Shown: one piece after another, positions 28,743 through 43,929 of the stretch
How the letters are laid out: each line of letters starts with the position of its first letter
Position numbering within the stretch: position 1 is the stretch's first letter
Assembly: GCF_023856365.1 (NCBI RefSeq)
Contig: NC_064540.1
Span: 7,416,501 to 7,480,500 of the forward strand
Source: Brienomyrus brachyistius
Lineage: Eukaryota; Chordata; Actinopteri; Osteoglossiformes; Mormyridae
Reading direction: 5' to 3'
DNA: 64,000 bases
Program-made: the position numbers and the translations under genes
The notes under the pieces: generated by a model
The model's database searches: none
What the model saw: the letters and a program-made list of their open reading frames with translations, nothing else
Told to the model about the DNA's origin: nothing

Positions 28743-31700
28743 TCCTTCCAGAACACTTCCTATAGTGCTGAAATTAACAACTGTAATCTTCTTAGTTAGT
28801 GTCATTATGCAACGTAATATAATAATGAACGGAGGAGCATTTACTAAGATCACAGGATCACAGGATCTGAACTCGCAGCCTTCCAGACATGGGCACAAAC
28901 TCCTAACCTGCTGAGAAACACACTGCCACTGTGCAGGAGTTCAGGGCCCAGTCCAAAACTTTGGAACACATTTCAAACAAATTAAATAATTAAATCTTTT
29001 AATTCAGTGGATGTATGATTTAAATCCTGTGTGTTTTAAACCCTTCATTACATCCATCTTCCGACCACTTACCCTAGACAAGGTTGCAGGATAATTTAAC
29101 GCAATCATAATAAAAAGAAGAAAGGCATCTCACGCCCAATTTCACTGCATCACATTCCCATACTTGTTTAGATGTAAGGCACATCTTCCCAGGGTACAAT
29201 AAAACTGCATATTTAGCACTGCAAATTTTAAGGAAAACCAAACCTGGGACTCGCATCCCATCAAATCACTGCTTTTGCTAGAAAGACTGATGCTTATGAA
29301 TCAACAGTGCGAGGATTAAGATACACATGAATGAATTATTTAATTCGGCAGACTGAACAATGGATTTCGTCAGTCCCAATACAGATGGCTTATTTTTTTT
29401 TTTAGCAGTTTCAAACAAACTGCTTTTCCAGAATGCCTTGTTGTATTCTCAGTAGAATCCAATTAAAACAATGCGAGTGCAATTTTGGCCAATGAAATGG
29501 CAGGAATATGGTGAACAGGTGCGATGTGAACACGTGTGAACATGGACATGGGTCTTAATGTAGCATAATTAAATGACTAACAACGTGTATCTTAGTCAAA
29601 TCACTGAGGGAAATCTCATTGTTTTACTGTCAGTCTAATTAATTAGTAAATTGTACCTAGTGAGTTGTACCTGTGTAGCTTTTCTAATTATTTTACATAT
29701 TATGTATTATGTTGATATATGTGGCAAGATGGCAATATTGAAGGCAGCTCAGACAGGGACCTTTGTCCTTGTTTCAGAGGCGACCGCTACTAAAACATCT
29801 GGGGTAGATTCAGGTTAAGGTCAAACTGCTGATCGTCGTTTGAAAGGTTTGCAAAAATTGTGATGAAATGTTTTATTTTACGGTCGAGTTAGTAGTCCAG
29901 ATATTTATATCTTTCAAAATGTCTAAATGCAACATATATAATTAGACTAAGCAAGGCATACATTTCTTCACTGTCCAATACAGAGGAACAATACACAAGA
30001 ATAATATTAACTGCCATAAGAATGAAAATACCCTTTATTTAGCCTTGATGTTTCATAAAACAGAATAGAACAGAACAGAACGGGAGTATGGAGGAAATAA
30101 GGGTAGAAATTAGCAACGTTAATATTTTCTGGCCAAGAAAGCAAGCCGGTGCTTTCTATATAGCTGTTAAACAGATTATAAAATAAAATGGAAACTTATT
30201 TATAGACGTATAAAAATTTAAAGGATTTTACGAAGTATTCTGCTGAACTAATTCGTTTTCATTCATGAAGGAAAATTATTTGTAATCTGAAGTGTGCCAA
30301 TTTACTTCATTAACATGTTATTAAATAGTTCATAGCATTTTCCCCTTTAGTAAAAGTATCCTGATACACATCAAGTTGTTTTATTTATAAACTTATACTA
30401 CATTTCTATGTATATAATTAGATATATTAAATAGATAATGCATGGCAATGAAGTTTACATTCCAAATTATATCCAGCTCTGTTTTTGCATCTTTTAAAAA
30501 ATACTTCTCTTTCAAAAAATAAGCATTTAAAAATACTTCAATTGTATCATAATAAGATTAACTGTACGATTTACGAATAATGCATTTTCATGTATAATAT
30601 AATATATTAAGCATTTATATCTCATGTATAATATAAAAACTTTTGCATGATATATTGTTTTAGCAGCATGTGACGTTCAACAAACGATATGCTTCTCTGC
30701 TATCACGTATGCTGAATCTAAAACCGAGCCTGTGATATTAGTTCTCTGTTAAACTGGTACCTAACATGGCTGAGACTTGCATTTGAAGAGTATGTGTTCC
30801 TACAGCTCATTTTATACAGCATGTGTGCAAGGTACCCAAAAAGAATGCAGCTCATCACAACACCGCCCCACCGCCTTGTAGCACGCATATGGATCAGTAA
30901 GCTGATTCCCACTCAGCTACACTAATGGATTTTCTCCTGGGTTTCATTGACAGCCTTGCCTAAATTTTCCAGGAGTTACAGGGAGAATCCAGACTGAGAA
31001 ATAAATGAGAGTGAAATGACCATGGATGGCCTCACACGCGCAGGCTGGCTGGCAACCCATAGATGCTCCCTCAGCCCCAGACGTGCATTTTTCCACATCA
31101 CTTTGTTCTTTTGTTTGTTTCCTGAGGTCCTCCACACGCTCAGAACGAAGCACACGACACCCTGCCCGTCCAGCATCCCTCCGTGATTCCCACACCAGCA
31201 CCTCAAATCATCCTACTCACCTATTTTCCACAGCTGCAGGCACTTGGTCAAAGGACAATGCGAGCTCAAGGGGAAGAAGGTGTATCATATAAAACAGAAA
31301 GATCTTGTGTTTTGCCATGGAGACGACCAGAGGAGCCTGTCCCAGCAGAAGGCTGCTTCATAATCTGCTTTGATAACATAGCCGAAACCTGAGATCACTG
31401 ACTGGCAGTGACAGCGACCAATGGACAAGCAAAAGGAAGATAATCGTGTGTCATGGTCACACCCCTCTCCCCCCTCTTTCTCTCTCCCTCCCTCCCTCTC
31501 TCTCTCTCTCTCTCTCTGCCACACATTCACCCCCACACACAAGCCAAGATACTGGCACATCAGAAATAAAACCAGGAGTCTGAAAATCCCTGTTTTACAG
31601 AGCACATACTTCTAAATGCAAAGCCAACAATCAGTCATGCCAAATTCCTTTATTCTGTAGGTCCCTGCCATTTAAGATGGGGAAACTGTGTTGTGATCCA

Positions 31701-33495
31701 GTGTTACAGTGCACTTCCACAATAACTGGACTTAGCCCTGCAGTTTGCCAGAACGTCTCATGAACCAGATTATGCACGAATACTACAAATAAAAGACTTA
31801 GAATCAGAGTGACGTCCTTTGCCTTCTACAGGCTATTATATTTTTTCAATCAACACAGGTATTTTTACCAGGAGGTTGAAAGATATCACCTCCCACACAC
31901 AGTCTGCAATTAGTAAATCTAGATGCATACAAAATAATAATATTAAATAATAATAATACTTCATGTTTTAAAAGTAGCATGTTTTACAGTCATACATTAA
32001 AAATGTTTAATTCTATCAATTCAAATTAATAAATGAGCACCGTTTAAAGACCCCAAAAATGTAATATGGAAAATGAAGTAATTAAGACTGTTTGTTACCT
32101 TTTAAATCGTTGAATATAGTTCACTAAAAGAGGTTTGACCGACAGTTAATCGTTAGGTGCAGGACAATTTAATATTGATCAAACCAAATAATTAAACTTT
32201 AAAGGGAGTGCAACAATTAAATTTGAATATTTATGGTGAATTCCGGCCTATCGACGTATTTGGTCTCATCCTCTGGCATTTTCACAGTTCACGAACACAG
32301 TCAACGAAGACAAAGGAGTAATCTGGGCTAGATAAGGGGCGTCGGTAATGTCTGCATTAGCGACATCGAAACACCGCGGGCAGCACGTTTAGTAGATGCG
32401 CTGGCGGATACGGTCGATGCTTTAAATTCTCAATGACTTACAAAAAAATCAAAGTAATTTGAATACACCATTCACACACTGTGTTACCAATGTTTAAAGA
32501 GATCTTCAAGTATTACATAATTACTAAAAAGTGCATATACTAAAGACCGTTAATCTTCTAACGTAAATTAATTACCTACACCGAGGATAGCAATTTAAAT
32601 CGTACGGTTTCTTTTCCGTTGTGAAACAAGTTTGGTATTATGTCCTTGTGAGACTCAGAAGACGACAGCTAAAGAGAGGAAAAAATGGAAAAGAATCATC
32701 ATTTAAAACCATTTTTAATTTCAGATTTCCAGGATTTTTTTCAGAACTTGGTGCCTAGTGTATGATGAATAAACGGACCAAAACATTTTAATAAGTTTTT
32801 TAACCATGCTTCACAAACCCCATAATCATTTCCAATGAATTACAAGCACAGGCGGTTATGAATAATGGTTAAAAAAATCTCTTTATTTGATAGCTCAATA
32901 TCAGGCATATATTTTAGTGCAACCTTGTGAAATTAATTACTTGATATTCTTGTTATTTTTATATAAAGCTATTTTTTTTATTAAAACTAATAAAATTTAG
33001 AATTATAACCCCCCCCCCCCAACACTGAAATCAAATGTATATTCATGTGCGTAATTACAATTTAACAAACGTAAACATTTATAGTGGATATAACTTTTCA
33101 TTTCTTGCAATATATCAAGCTGTACAACATCCAAACAGATCCTTTGTTCGATTTTATTTGAAAGAATTGTTATACAGATTAGCCGAATAATATTATATTG
33201 TTACAGTCACATGTTACAGAAATTTACGTGTAAATGTACTGACTTCCGTGTTTCACTTTTTTCAGGCATCATACAGAACACCTTTTTATTCTGAGCACAA
33301 CCAATGTATTACACGATAGTCATAAATAGATATTTCACTAAATCAAGACTAAACATGGTAAGAAAAACTGTTTTAATTTTTTGTATATATATATATTAAC
33401 AGTATAAAGAAATTTGTAAACAAATAAACAGGCAGCCACTTATTCGTCCTTGGGTCCTGAGTGAAGACATCGCCGCAGCGATTGCTGGGATCGTT

Positions 33496-33502
33496 CTTTC
33501 CT
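33496..33502 (+). promoter_or_regulatory. 5' TOP transcription start of rps23
   Basis: CTTTCCT, a C followed by pyrimidines, lies 24 bases upstream of the rps23 ATG in a short GC-richer segment. Ribosomal protein genes of vertebrates start transcription at such 5' terminal oligopyrimidine tracts, which place translation under mTOR/LARP1 control. The exact start base is inferred. Confidence 0.65.
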
Positions 33503-33525
33503 GCTTGGTCTCTGAGGCAAAAAAG

Positions 33526-35519
<1,994 letters not shown>

Positions 35520-35539
35520 AATGGACAGACCTGGGAATT

Positions 35540-35545
35540 AATAAA
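35540..35545 (+). terminator. Poly(A) signal of rps23
   Basis: AATAAA 20 bases after the stop codon, followed by GTGTGTGTGTGTGTGTGT from 35583, a good GU-rich downstream element. The short 3' UTR is typical of ribosomal protein genes. Confidence 0.75.
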
Positions 35546-35581
35546 ACGCTTTACAACTCCGTTCATTGGATTTTCTTTTTT

Positions 35582-35614
<33 letters not shown>

Positions 35615-36323
35615 TCTGGACTGAAGCATAACATGATTCATGTTGGATTTAGTCACCAATTCAGGTGGCGTTCATTTGAGTGCATACGCTTTTCTGTTTT
35701 GGCTCTCATATGTAGTGTAGTGTTAGAGACGTAGTTTTCTGAAATTTCATAGCAGTTTGCTTGATGGTTTTCTCGTGGTTTTGTATCTCACCTCTGGATA
35801 TTCTGTCAGTTTTAAGATTGGCCTTCAGTGTTCACTTAGAACTGCTAGACCACTAGATTGGCAGCACGTGTGCAAACCGGTTCATCTGAATGAAATGACA
35901 GCCCATCACAAGGCAGCCCTGCAAGCAGGGTGTTTTAGAGATGGCATTTTACTTCTGGCATGTGACTTTGGACTGTGGGAAGAACCCAAAGGGAGGAAGA
36001 AGGGATCTTTCCAAGCTTACTGGAGGAGTAAGGATCTGATACGGATGAAGTGCTTCAGTGATGTGGGTGCCGTGTGCCAGTTAAAGATGAGTAATTGCAA
36101 AACACTTAACTGCAGATGTTCAGTGTAAATCAGAAACGGTGCTCTCAGTCAGTAGGTTGCATAGCAAACGTTTAACATTTGTTTTATCCTTTCAGAGAGC
36201 TGTAAATTTTGCTGACAATCTAAGTAGGGAGCCCTTCTTGAGGGAACACTAATGTGGCCTGTTCCATGCTGTAAGTGCTCCAACTGAACGCTTAAACACA
36301 ATCCTGTCTGCGTCCTTATAAAC

Positions 36324-38259
36324 CAGCGGTGTCAAACTCATTTTGGTGAATGGGCCACACTGAAACCTGTTCAAACTGCTCTGGGCCATAAAATAATATT
36401 TGCACCCTTAGTATTTGTTTTAATTTGTTAAACTGCCTTTTCATCTCTTTGTTACAGTATTTATTGTTTCTTTTCTCCCAGTAGAGTTGTGCTAAATGAA
36501 TAATTGCACTGATTATAATAATTTATAATTAAATGAGCAGACTGGAATACTTTATGAAACTTCAGAACTTTATATAAATAATCATTAGTCTTCTCAAACA
36601 CACAACCAAAAAATTAGAGACGTTATGCTGAGTAATGTAAGATTAACAGTATGCTTAAAAGGAAATCGTTCCAGTGAACAGAATTCATAGGGCGCCAAGC
36701 GTCACGCGTTCGATACCATGCTTGAAATACATTCTGTGCCACAAAAGGCATTATTAAATAATGAAATCAAGTAACGCCCTGCTGCATTTTGCAGCTCAGT
36801 TTTCACACATTTTGTGCAGGAAACCATAGACTTCACTTTCTTTTGTGCACAGAAATCAAAAGGAATGTTTGAATTTGTGCATAGAACTGATATCAGCACT
36901 TTACATTTGAAATGACAACTAAGTCATTTCATTGTGTGTAGAGCTGCCACCTTTGATTTTTGAAAAACCGATACACTCGTTTTTGTTTTGTTTTTTTTTT
37001 TGTGGGGGGGGGGGCAATAACGATTTTTTCAAATATTCTATGTTAACACAGGTAGGAATCTTTATTGCCACTCTGACCTACAGCCATGGCCAAAAGGTTT
37101 GAGAATGACACAACTATTAATTTTCACAAAGTCTGCTGTCTACAGTAGGGGGGACAGTTTGAGTCCATGGGGACTGAGGTGAAAGCAAGGCTGTGGTTGT
37201 CCCTGGGCCAGATGCTAGCAGAGCTGTGACTTTGTTCGAGTCTGACATTAGTGGAGCCACAGCTTCACCTGGGTTTGACGCTAAGGGCTGAGCCTGATGC
37301 TAGCGGTGCATTGGCTGCCTCACCGTGGCTAGATTGTCATGGAGCAGCAGCAGCGGCGGAGGTCTCACCTCCACCAATGACCGAGCACAGGAGTGAATCA
37401 GTTCTTATGGAGCCGAATGCCATGCACAAGCAAAGCAGCAGAGAGCTCACTTGGACTGTGGAATGGTTTACCGGCCTATATTCGGAATGCCGATTCAGTC
37501 AATCTCAACTGAAGATCTATTAGCGGCTAACGTGGATAACGGACTCATTGATGGACTTTGTCTTGATCCTTAATCGCAGCTTATACCTACCTTTTAGCAA
37601 GCATGTCCACCCTTTTCTGTTTTCGGTAATGTTAGTACGCCCAGGGGGGTGGGCAGCCAGTTGACCTTGGTCCCCCAGAGGTTTTTTTATCCTTACTTGG
37701 GAATTTGTGGTTCCTCTCCTCCGTTGTCATCAGGCTTTCTTCATTTAATTTCTTTCCTTCATTTTTCCCGGTCTGTATTACTCTCTCTAATGATGCTCGA
37801 TGTATCACAACACATCCATGCTCAGCGCCTTAGGATGACTCTGTTGTGAAAGGCGCTATATATATAAATAAATTGAATTGAATTGATAAAAAATGTCGGT
37901 TGTAGTTTCAAGCTAAATGCTCTCAATGATAATGAAAACACAGTTTTGTGAAACATTTACAATCGTATTTTATTGATGTGAACTCTTACTGCTGCAATAA
38001 CGGTGAACTTGAAACTCATGGGGTCCCCTGAAACGGCGTCATCGTGATCGCGTCATTGACCAAACGGCTGAACAATATTCACAGGGCGAAGGAATTTGGA
38101 CAACTGAAGAGATTTTGCATGACACACACCCTACAGGAGTGGAGATTTTGTGATATTTTTTAATTGAATTTGTCGATATGCAAAATCTCTTGCGGTCCAA
38201 ATCAGGACTTTAATTGGGCCGGTTCCGGCCTGTAGAGTCATATGTTTGACACCAACCAG
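36324..38259. mobile_element. hAT-like element with nested insertions
   Basis: Left end CAGCGGTGTCAAACTCATTT with GGGCCACA nearby; right end GGGCCGGTTCCGG and GTTTGACACCAACCAG, giving terminal inverted repeats around GGTGTCAAAC. Vertebrate hAT elements have such ends. Inside are a piece resembling the end of a Tc1-like element (CAGCCATGGCCAAAAGG at about 37081-37145) and a LINE-like 3' tail ending AAGGCGCTATATATATAAAT and (ATTGA)n at 37831-37886. No transposase reading frame remains. No clear 8-bp target duplication. Confidence 0.5.
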
Positions 38260-38367
38260 AGCTCCTTTCTCTTTGAATACACCAGCTTCAATAAGTGGGC
38301 AATCAAAGCAGTAACATTAAACCAAATTGTGGGCTGTTAGCTCAACCCATTTAAACAACCCTGACAT

Positions 38368-38585
38368 AAGGGGTGGCATAGAACTTGGTGGCTGAGGATT
38401 CTCTGATCATGTCCAGAAAGTTATGGGTTCAAGTCCCATAGAAGGCAGAGTGATGTACCCTGTGGGCACTCCAGGTCATCAACCCTTGCTGCTCCTGGGA
38501 CGCTGGCAGATCCTGCTCTCTAAACCCAAACTTTCCTCAGCTGTAAACTGTTAAATAAATGTCAGGTAAGCTTGTAAGTAAGTCT
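38368..38585 (+). repeat. tRNA-derived SINE
   Basis: Decayed head GGGGTGGCATAGAACTTGGT, B-box region TTATGGGTTCAAGTCCCAT, tail CTGTTAAATAAATGTCAGG. Same family as 4677 and 12793. Confidence 0.5.
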
Positions 38586-39749
38586 AACCCACATCTATCT
38601 CACTCCATTCAGACTCTCATTATGCATGACTGCATCCATTATGCATAAAATAACTCTTGCAGCAAGTTGCTAATGTCATCATCAATATTCATTTATGTTC
38701 AGTCACCATTTATGAATGGAGAGTCACAGTGATCCAGGGCTTAGAGCTCAAATCACAGGATGCCCTGATTGTGATGCCAGTCCACTGCATACTGCATACA
38801 TGCGGTCACTCCTGCGGTGGTGCCTCTAAGATAAATTCACAGCAGGTCATTTCAACCTTGCAGGATGTCTTTGGAGTGTAACAGAGCCCATGAAATCCCA
38901 TAGGAACTTCTCACATTCAGACATGGGCCACATCCAGAAAACTATCACAGAGGAATGTTAATTTAACGTGAAGGTATGGTTATAGCCATGTATAAAAGTA
39001 TAGATGAGAGTATAATGTCTGTAGATATAAAAGGAGAGGGATATGTCTCACAGGGTCCTGAAGGCATGGTTCTGTGTAATAGCATACAGCGTTTTCAGCT
39101 AAAAGTCTCCTTCACATGAAGTTTCCCTGTCCTCGAGTGGCCACGTCCTCATTTAAGAATTTCACACCACGTCGGTCTTGATCCTGGTGTCGTCTGAGCA
39201 TTTTATCCAATTCTCTCATTAACAGGAGCCTCAAGAATATATATACACACATACACAAGCACACACACACATATGTATGGAGAACACAAAATTAATGAAT
39301 GGATTAGCGTATTTATCAGCTCAAACGGTCACTGGTCTCTGCTTCCTCTGATGTAAAATGAGGAGTCTTATTTCTTGCAGTGTCTTTGCTGTAATTACCT
39401 GATCGGATCTGAAATATTGGAACACTATGCACGATAACCTTAGGAGTTAACCCATGTTGGATGCCTGACCCTTCTACTGGATGAAGACAGCAGGTGTTGT
39501 CAGAGTAAAGGGACTTTAGAAAACAGGAGCGGCTCAGGTCTTGTGCTCCATAACCCTTGTTTGCTCATCTTAAGCTTTTGTCCTGAAATCCGGAACACCT
39601 CAGCTTGTCAATCTAACCACTGAGCTCCTCTCTGTATTCATTGTGTATCCCTGGATAAATGTTCTGTTGGTAACCCTGGATACTGTTGTATTTTTACACT
39701 TGTTTTGTAGGAACCTAGTCTTCATGGTGCTTTGATTTGAGGAACTCTT

Positions 39750-39985
39750 CACCAGTACAGGGTCGTTTAGGGCCTAGAACCTATCTCAGGCAGCATTGGA
39801 CCCAAGACAGGGGACACCCTGGATAAGATTGCAGTCCATAATGGGGTACAGACATGCCCACACTGACACAATGGGCTTAAACGGGAGGCAGCATGTGACT
39901 CAGCGGGCTAAGCCTCTGTGCTTGTGATCAGAAGGTCACTGGTTCCAACCCAACCTTGACATATCTGCAGGTCCTTGAGCCTACT
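39750..39985. repeat. Two abutting SINE fragments
   Basis: 39750-39885 is the 3' part of a DANA-like SINE in reverse (GTACAGGGTCGTTTAGGGCC, CCATAATGGGGTACAG). 39886-39985 is the head of the second SINE family, forward (ATGTGACTCAGCGGGCTAAG, GATCAGAAGGTCACTGGTTC). Confidence 0.5.
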
Positions 39986-40254
39986 GTGGGCCGGCTTACT
40001 CTCACCGACAGAGAGCAAACTGGGGGAGACACAAAGAGGATTTCCCCACCGGGATCAATTATGAATGACTGCTGGAGGAAAGCAGAGTACCTGAAGGAAA
40101 CCTGCATAAATCTCCCCTGAACCTTGAGTTTCTCTGTTTGCACAACATACAGCATGACCCTCTATATAAACTGCCCTGTTTTACTTGGCAAGTAGAAGCA
40201 CGAAACTGAAACACTAGCTAAGCTGGTGTTTCGGGTTTCATGGTGGCCAATCTT

Positions 40255-41755
40255 CACTGATTGCAGAGTGTGAAGGTTAGCAGAGCAATGGTGCAGCTGC
40301 CCATAAAATACTGCAATCCACGCAACATACTGGGAGACATATCAGAGTTAAAAAGTGGACAAATTGGTCGGTGCGTGTCTTGCTGGCACCTTTGTGAAGT
40401 CTTTGTGATATATCAAAGTGATATCCAGGGTAATGTCCTCACACCACCATGAATGACCGACCACATCCAACAAGAGTAACTAGACGCAAGGGATGTCTGG
40501 GCTCTAACCCGGATTGTATCCAAAAAAACATCAAACCACAGCTGGCCAACTCACTGCAGAATGAAATGCACACCTTGACTCTCCTGTTTCCACCAAAACT
40601 GTTTGTTGGGTGCTCCACAAGGTCAATATTCATGGCCAGGCTGCTACAGCCAAACCTGTGGTGATTTGTGCCAATGCCAAATGCCGGTTTTAAGGGCGCC
40701 AACAGGGCAGATCTTGGGCTGTGGACAATGTGAAACATGTATTATTCTCTGACGAGTCCATCTTCACTGCCTTTCCCACATCTGGGAGAGTTACGGTGTG
40801 GAGAACCTTGAATATTGCATACCCAGAATGCACCACAAAGGTGGATCGGTGATGTTTCGGCTGCAATTTCATGGCATGCCCTAGGCATTATAGGTGAAGT
40901 GGTGGCTCTGTGGTTAGGGATCTGTGCCAGCAACTGGAAGGTCGCTGGTTCAAATCCCATGAATGCCTGGAGTGATTCTACTCTGTTGGGCCATTGAGTA
41001 AAGCCCTTAACCAGCAATTTCTTTGTCGTGGGTATGACTACATCCAATCCCATAAGGTGGTCCTCCAGTTTACAGGGAAAAACTTGGGGGTGGGTTGCAG
41101 AATTGGCACTCCAGGCACTGTAAAAAAAACTCACTCTGGTCCATTTGGATTTGCATGGTGCTGAGGTATCACTCGCCACATGGCTGCACTCAGGTTCTCA
41201 TCCCTGAGGTGGTTTGCTGTGTGGTGGGTGTGACAACGCACTGTAATCAGTGCACGCACCTTACCTCCTCCTACGCCTACCTACTCGTTCTAGATTGATG
41301 CATGACTGCCAAGGACTACTGAACCATTCTGGAAGACCATGTTCTTCTAGTAGTTTAAACATTATACCCTGAAGGTGGTGCTGTGTATCAGGATGATAAT
41401 ACACCAATACACACATCAAGACTGGTGAGAATGGTTTCATGAAGATCAACGTGAAGTTGAACATCTCCCATGGCCTGCATAGTCATCAGATCTGAATATT
41501 ATTGAGTCACTTTGGGGTGTTTTGGACGAGCGAGTCAGGAAATGTTTTCCTCCACCAGCATCACATAGTGATTTAGCCACTGTCTGCAAGAGGAATGGCT
41601 CAAAATCCCTCTGGACACAGTGCAGGGCTTGTATCTGTCATTCCCAAGACAAACTGATGCTGTATCGGCCCCAAAAGGAGACCCTACACCGTACCAATAA
41701 ATTGTCTAAAACCAGGCATTTCAGTTTGATTATCAAGCCCCTGTAAATTGCATGC
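40255..41755 (+). mobile_element. Tc1-like transposon, defective
   Basis: Short broken stretches of a Tc1/mariner transposase on the plus strand: an early part around 40449-40664, LFSDESIF near 40741, the acidic motif region YQDDNTPIHTSRLV near 41385, and SLWGVLDERVRKC near 41508-41540. Stops and frameshifts separate them, and a SINE is inserted at about 40895-41095. The ends are not defined. It cannot make an active protein. Confidence 0.7.
40895..41095 (+). repeat. tRNA-derived SINE nested in a Tc1-like element
   Basis: Head AAGTGGTGGCTCTGTGGTTA, B box GGTCGCTGGTTCAAATCCC and TTGAGTAAAGCCCTTAACC. It interrupts the transposase region, so it is younger than the Tc1-like copy. Confidence 0.6.
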
Positions 41756-43315
41756 ACTCTTTCAGGAGCAAATGAAAATGTTTTATACCAGCAGGAGCCA
41801 TTGAAAGTATTGCCAATCCAACCCCCCCCCCACTGCCCCCTGTGATGCTTGGGGTGTCAAGAAGGAGGTGAAAGCTTTGAGGAGAGAAAGAATTCCAGGT
41901 AAGAGCAGAAGCAGATTCAGTCCCGTGCTATAGCATCTTCAGCCGTCCTGGTGCCCTCTGGCCAACCTCTCATTGTCTCCTCGGTCCATTCATTCATTAC
42001 ATCCAGTGGGTCAAATTTATCCACAGTTAATACCCCTCCCCCGGACACCTCTTTCATTCCATTGATTTCTGACCAGTGGCTCCTTCAAGGGCAAAATCAA
42101 AACCTAGGACCAAAGTACTCACCCAGCATTCTGCATTTGAGCTGCATTAAGCCGAACAACGTCCACACAGCAGAATAATGACTAAGGCTTTCTGAAGGAT
42201 GATTGTGACGCATCAAGGAAAATGAGAGGGACGAGAAAAAAATGTAGTTTAGATATGAGAGCTGAGCTGGATTAGTGCAGGGATTATTTAATCACCCCGA
42301 ATAACATCTGGTTTTCACCTTCCAAGAGTTCAGTACTTTCAAAGTTCTACAAATGAGATAGCTGTAGTGTTCCGTCGTTCATTAATATATTTATTATTCA
42401 TATCCTTAGAGGTTTTGGAAAATGGACAAATAGAGCAGAAACAATGGTTGTTCATATTCTTAAATATAAAGCATTGCATGCATATTTTTAGTTTTCACAA
42501 GATGATATCTTGCTTTGCGTATTTCACTATGACTGTGGATTATAATTCTATAAATCATAATTAAATAAATCTTAATTTAAAGTGTCTGGGTGAATTCCCT
42601 ACAAACAATCCATGACAATAAAGAAACAGATAATTGAAAATATTTAATACACTTGTACTTCCTGGCGTGAATAAATGGACTTACACTTCATGCCTACAAT
42701 CAGCCAGATTAGCTGTCTCACGACCCTGCTGAACATACAAGGTTCCTTGCCAGCAGTAGTGGTGCTGGATGTTATATCAAGGATATTATGCGCATTTGCT
42801 TCACCCGCTGATCACGGGGAGTATATAGTATATGACGTATTCGCTATTTCTGATCCAGCTACAAGCTCTTTGGTTCCCCCTAGTGTCTAAGTCAAGCACC
42901 ACTACCCATATATTTCATTGAATAATGTACTATGCTCGGAGGCTAGCTTTTTAAATACGCTTGCCCACTACCGGGTAGGAAACGCTTTTACCTAGAGAAT
43001 TGCAAGAAAACGTTCCTAATTGAGACTGATCCATTATACTTCTGTATCTAGCTATTCTCCTCTCGCATCTTTCATTAATGAATTGTTTTACCCTCAGAAC
43101 TACTACTTTCTGAATCTTTTTCGCTTATCGCCACCCCATCGCCTGCAGTCTCCAGGTGCCATACTCCTTGAAAATACCAGAATGTTGGCTGTTTCTGAGG
43201 TCTTCGAACCACCACGTTTAGCACCAGCAATCACAAAATTTGTTTCAATAGCCATTCATATTTTACAAGACAGTTTGCTTTTTTAATGGCAATGACATTT
43301 ACCATTTCTTATTGG

Positions 43316-43542
43316 CAGGGTTGCTAACTTTGGTCAGCTGGCTGGAGAGAAATTTTTAATTCCAGACAAGTCTGCACACTCATATAGATGTAGATAACAG
43401 TTTTATTACCCAAACATTTTTGATGCAGCCTATTTTAGGTTTATAATGGAATATTATAGATTTACTGTGAGACTTTTTGCCTGATGTTGAGAGTCTGAAA
43501 GCGTAAATGTGACGCCAGATGCATGACAGCTGGCAACCCTAG
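43316..43542. mobile_element. MITE with short terminal inverted repeats
   Basis: Left end CAGGGTTGCTAACTTTGG, right end GACAGCTGGCAACCCTAG; the complement of the right end reads CTAGGGTTGCCAGCTG. About 227 bp without coding capacity. Superfamily not assigned. Confidence 0.5.
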
Positions 43543-43590
43543 GCCTGTATTGGATAATATAGAATTGTTATAGCTTACTTAGCTGTTTAC

Positions 43591-43929
43591 TGTCATGTCC
43601 TGCCCTGTCTGACCCTCCAGTTTCCTTGCTGTTGTGGCCCTAACAAGCTACGCCAGCTAATGGTTTGCCTCACCTCTCATTTCAGCCCTCGTGTGAATCA
43701 CTCCAGCTGCCCCTCATTTGCTCCCTCATTTGCCCCGTATAAGAGTACCTCCCAGGCCTGTGCTCCCCAGTCCTGTCATTGAAGTCATTCCTTCTGTATG
43801 CTCCTCTGTTTATCCTTTTTCCACCCATCGTGGTCTGTTTTGCTTTGCCCTGCTTTTATACGCTTTTGAATAAACCCCCTTTCCTTTCCTCAACCCCTGC
43901 CTCGGACTCTGTGTGATGGAAACGTGACA
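43591..43929. mobile_element. Solo LTR of a retrotransposon, with 5-bp TSD
   Basis: Begins TGTCATGTCC and ends ACGTGACA, so the ends form the inverted pair TGTCA/TGACA. The five bases TTTAC stand on both sides (43586-43590 and 43930-43934). Inside, in the plus sense, are TATAAG at 43738-43743 and AATAAA at 43869-43874 followed by a C/T-rich region, as in an LTR promoter and poly(A) signal. There is no internal coding region next to it, so it is a solo LTR left by recombination. The 339-bp length and 5-bp duplication fit Ty3-like or BEL-like families. Confidence 0.85.

Larger units (their letters stand above)
26172..33400. other. Intergenic between divergent atp6ap1l and rps23, repeats only
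   Basis: Holds reverse SINE pieces at about 27062-27200, 27648-27775, 28463-28742 and 28860-28925, a CT-rich microsatellite at about 31474-31518, and long AT-rich tracts (29600-30700, 31900-33400). A GC-richer part at 26640-26880 and a CpG-bearing part at 32240-32420 could be 5' exon or promoter for atp6ap1l, but I cannot show it. No other gene seen. Confidence 0.5.
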
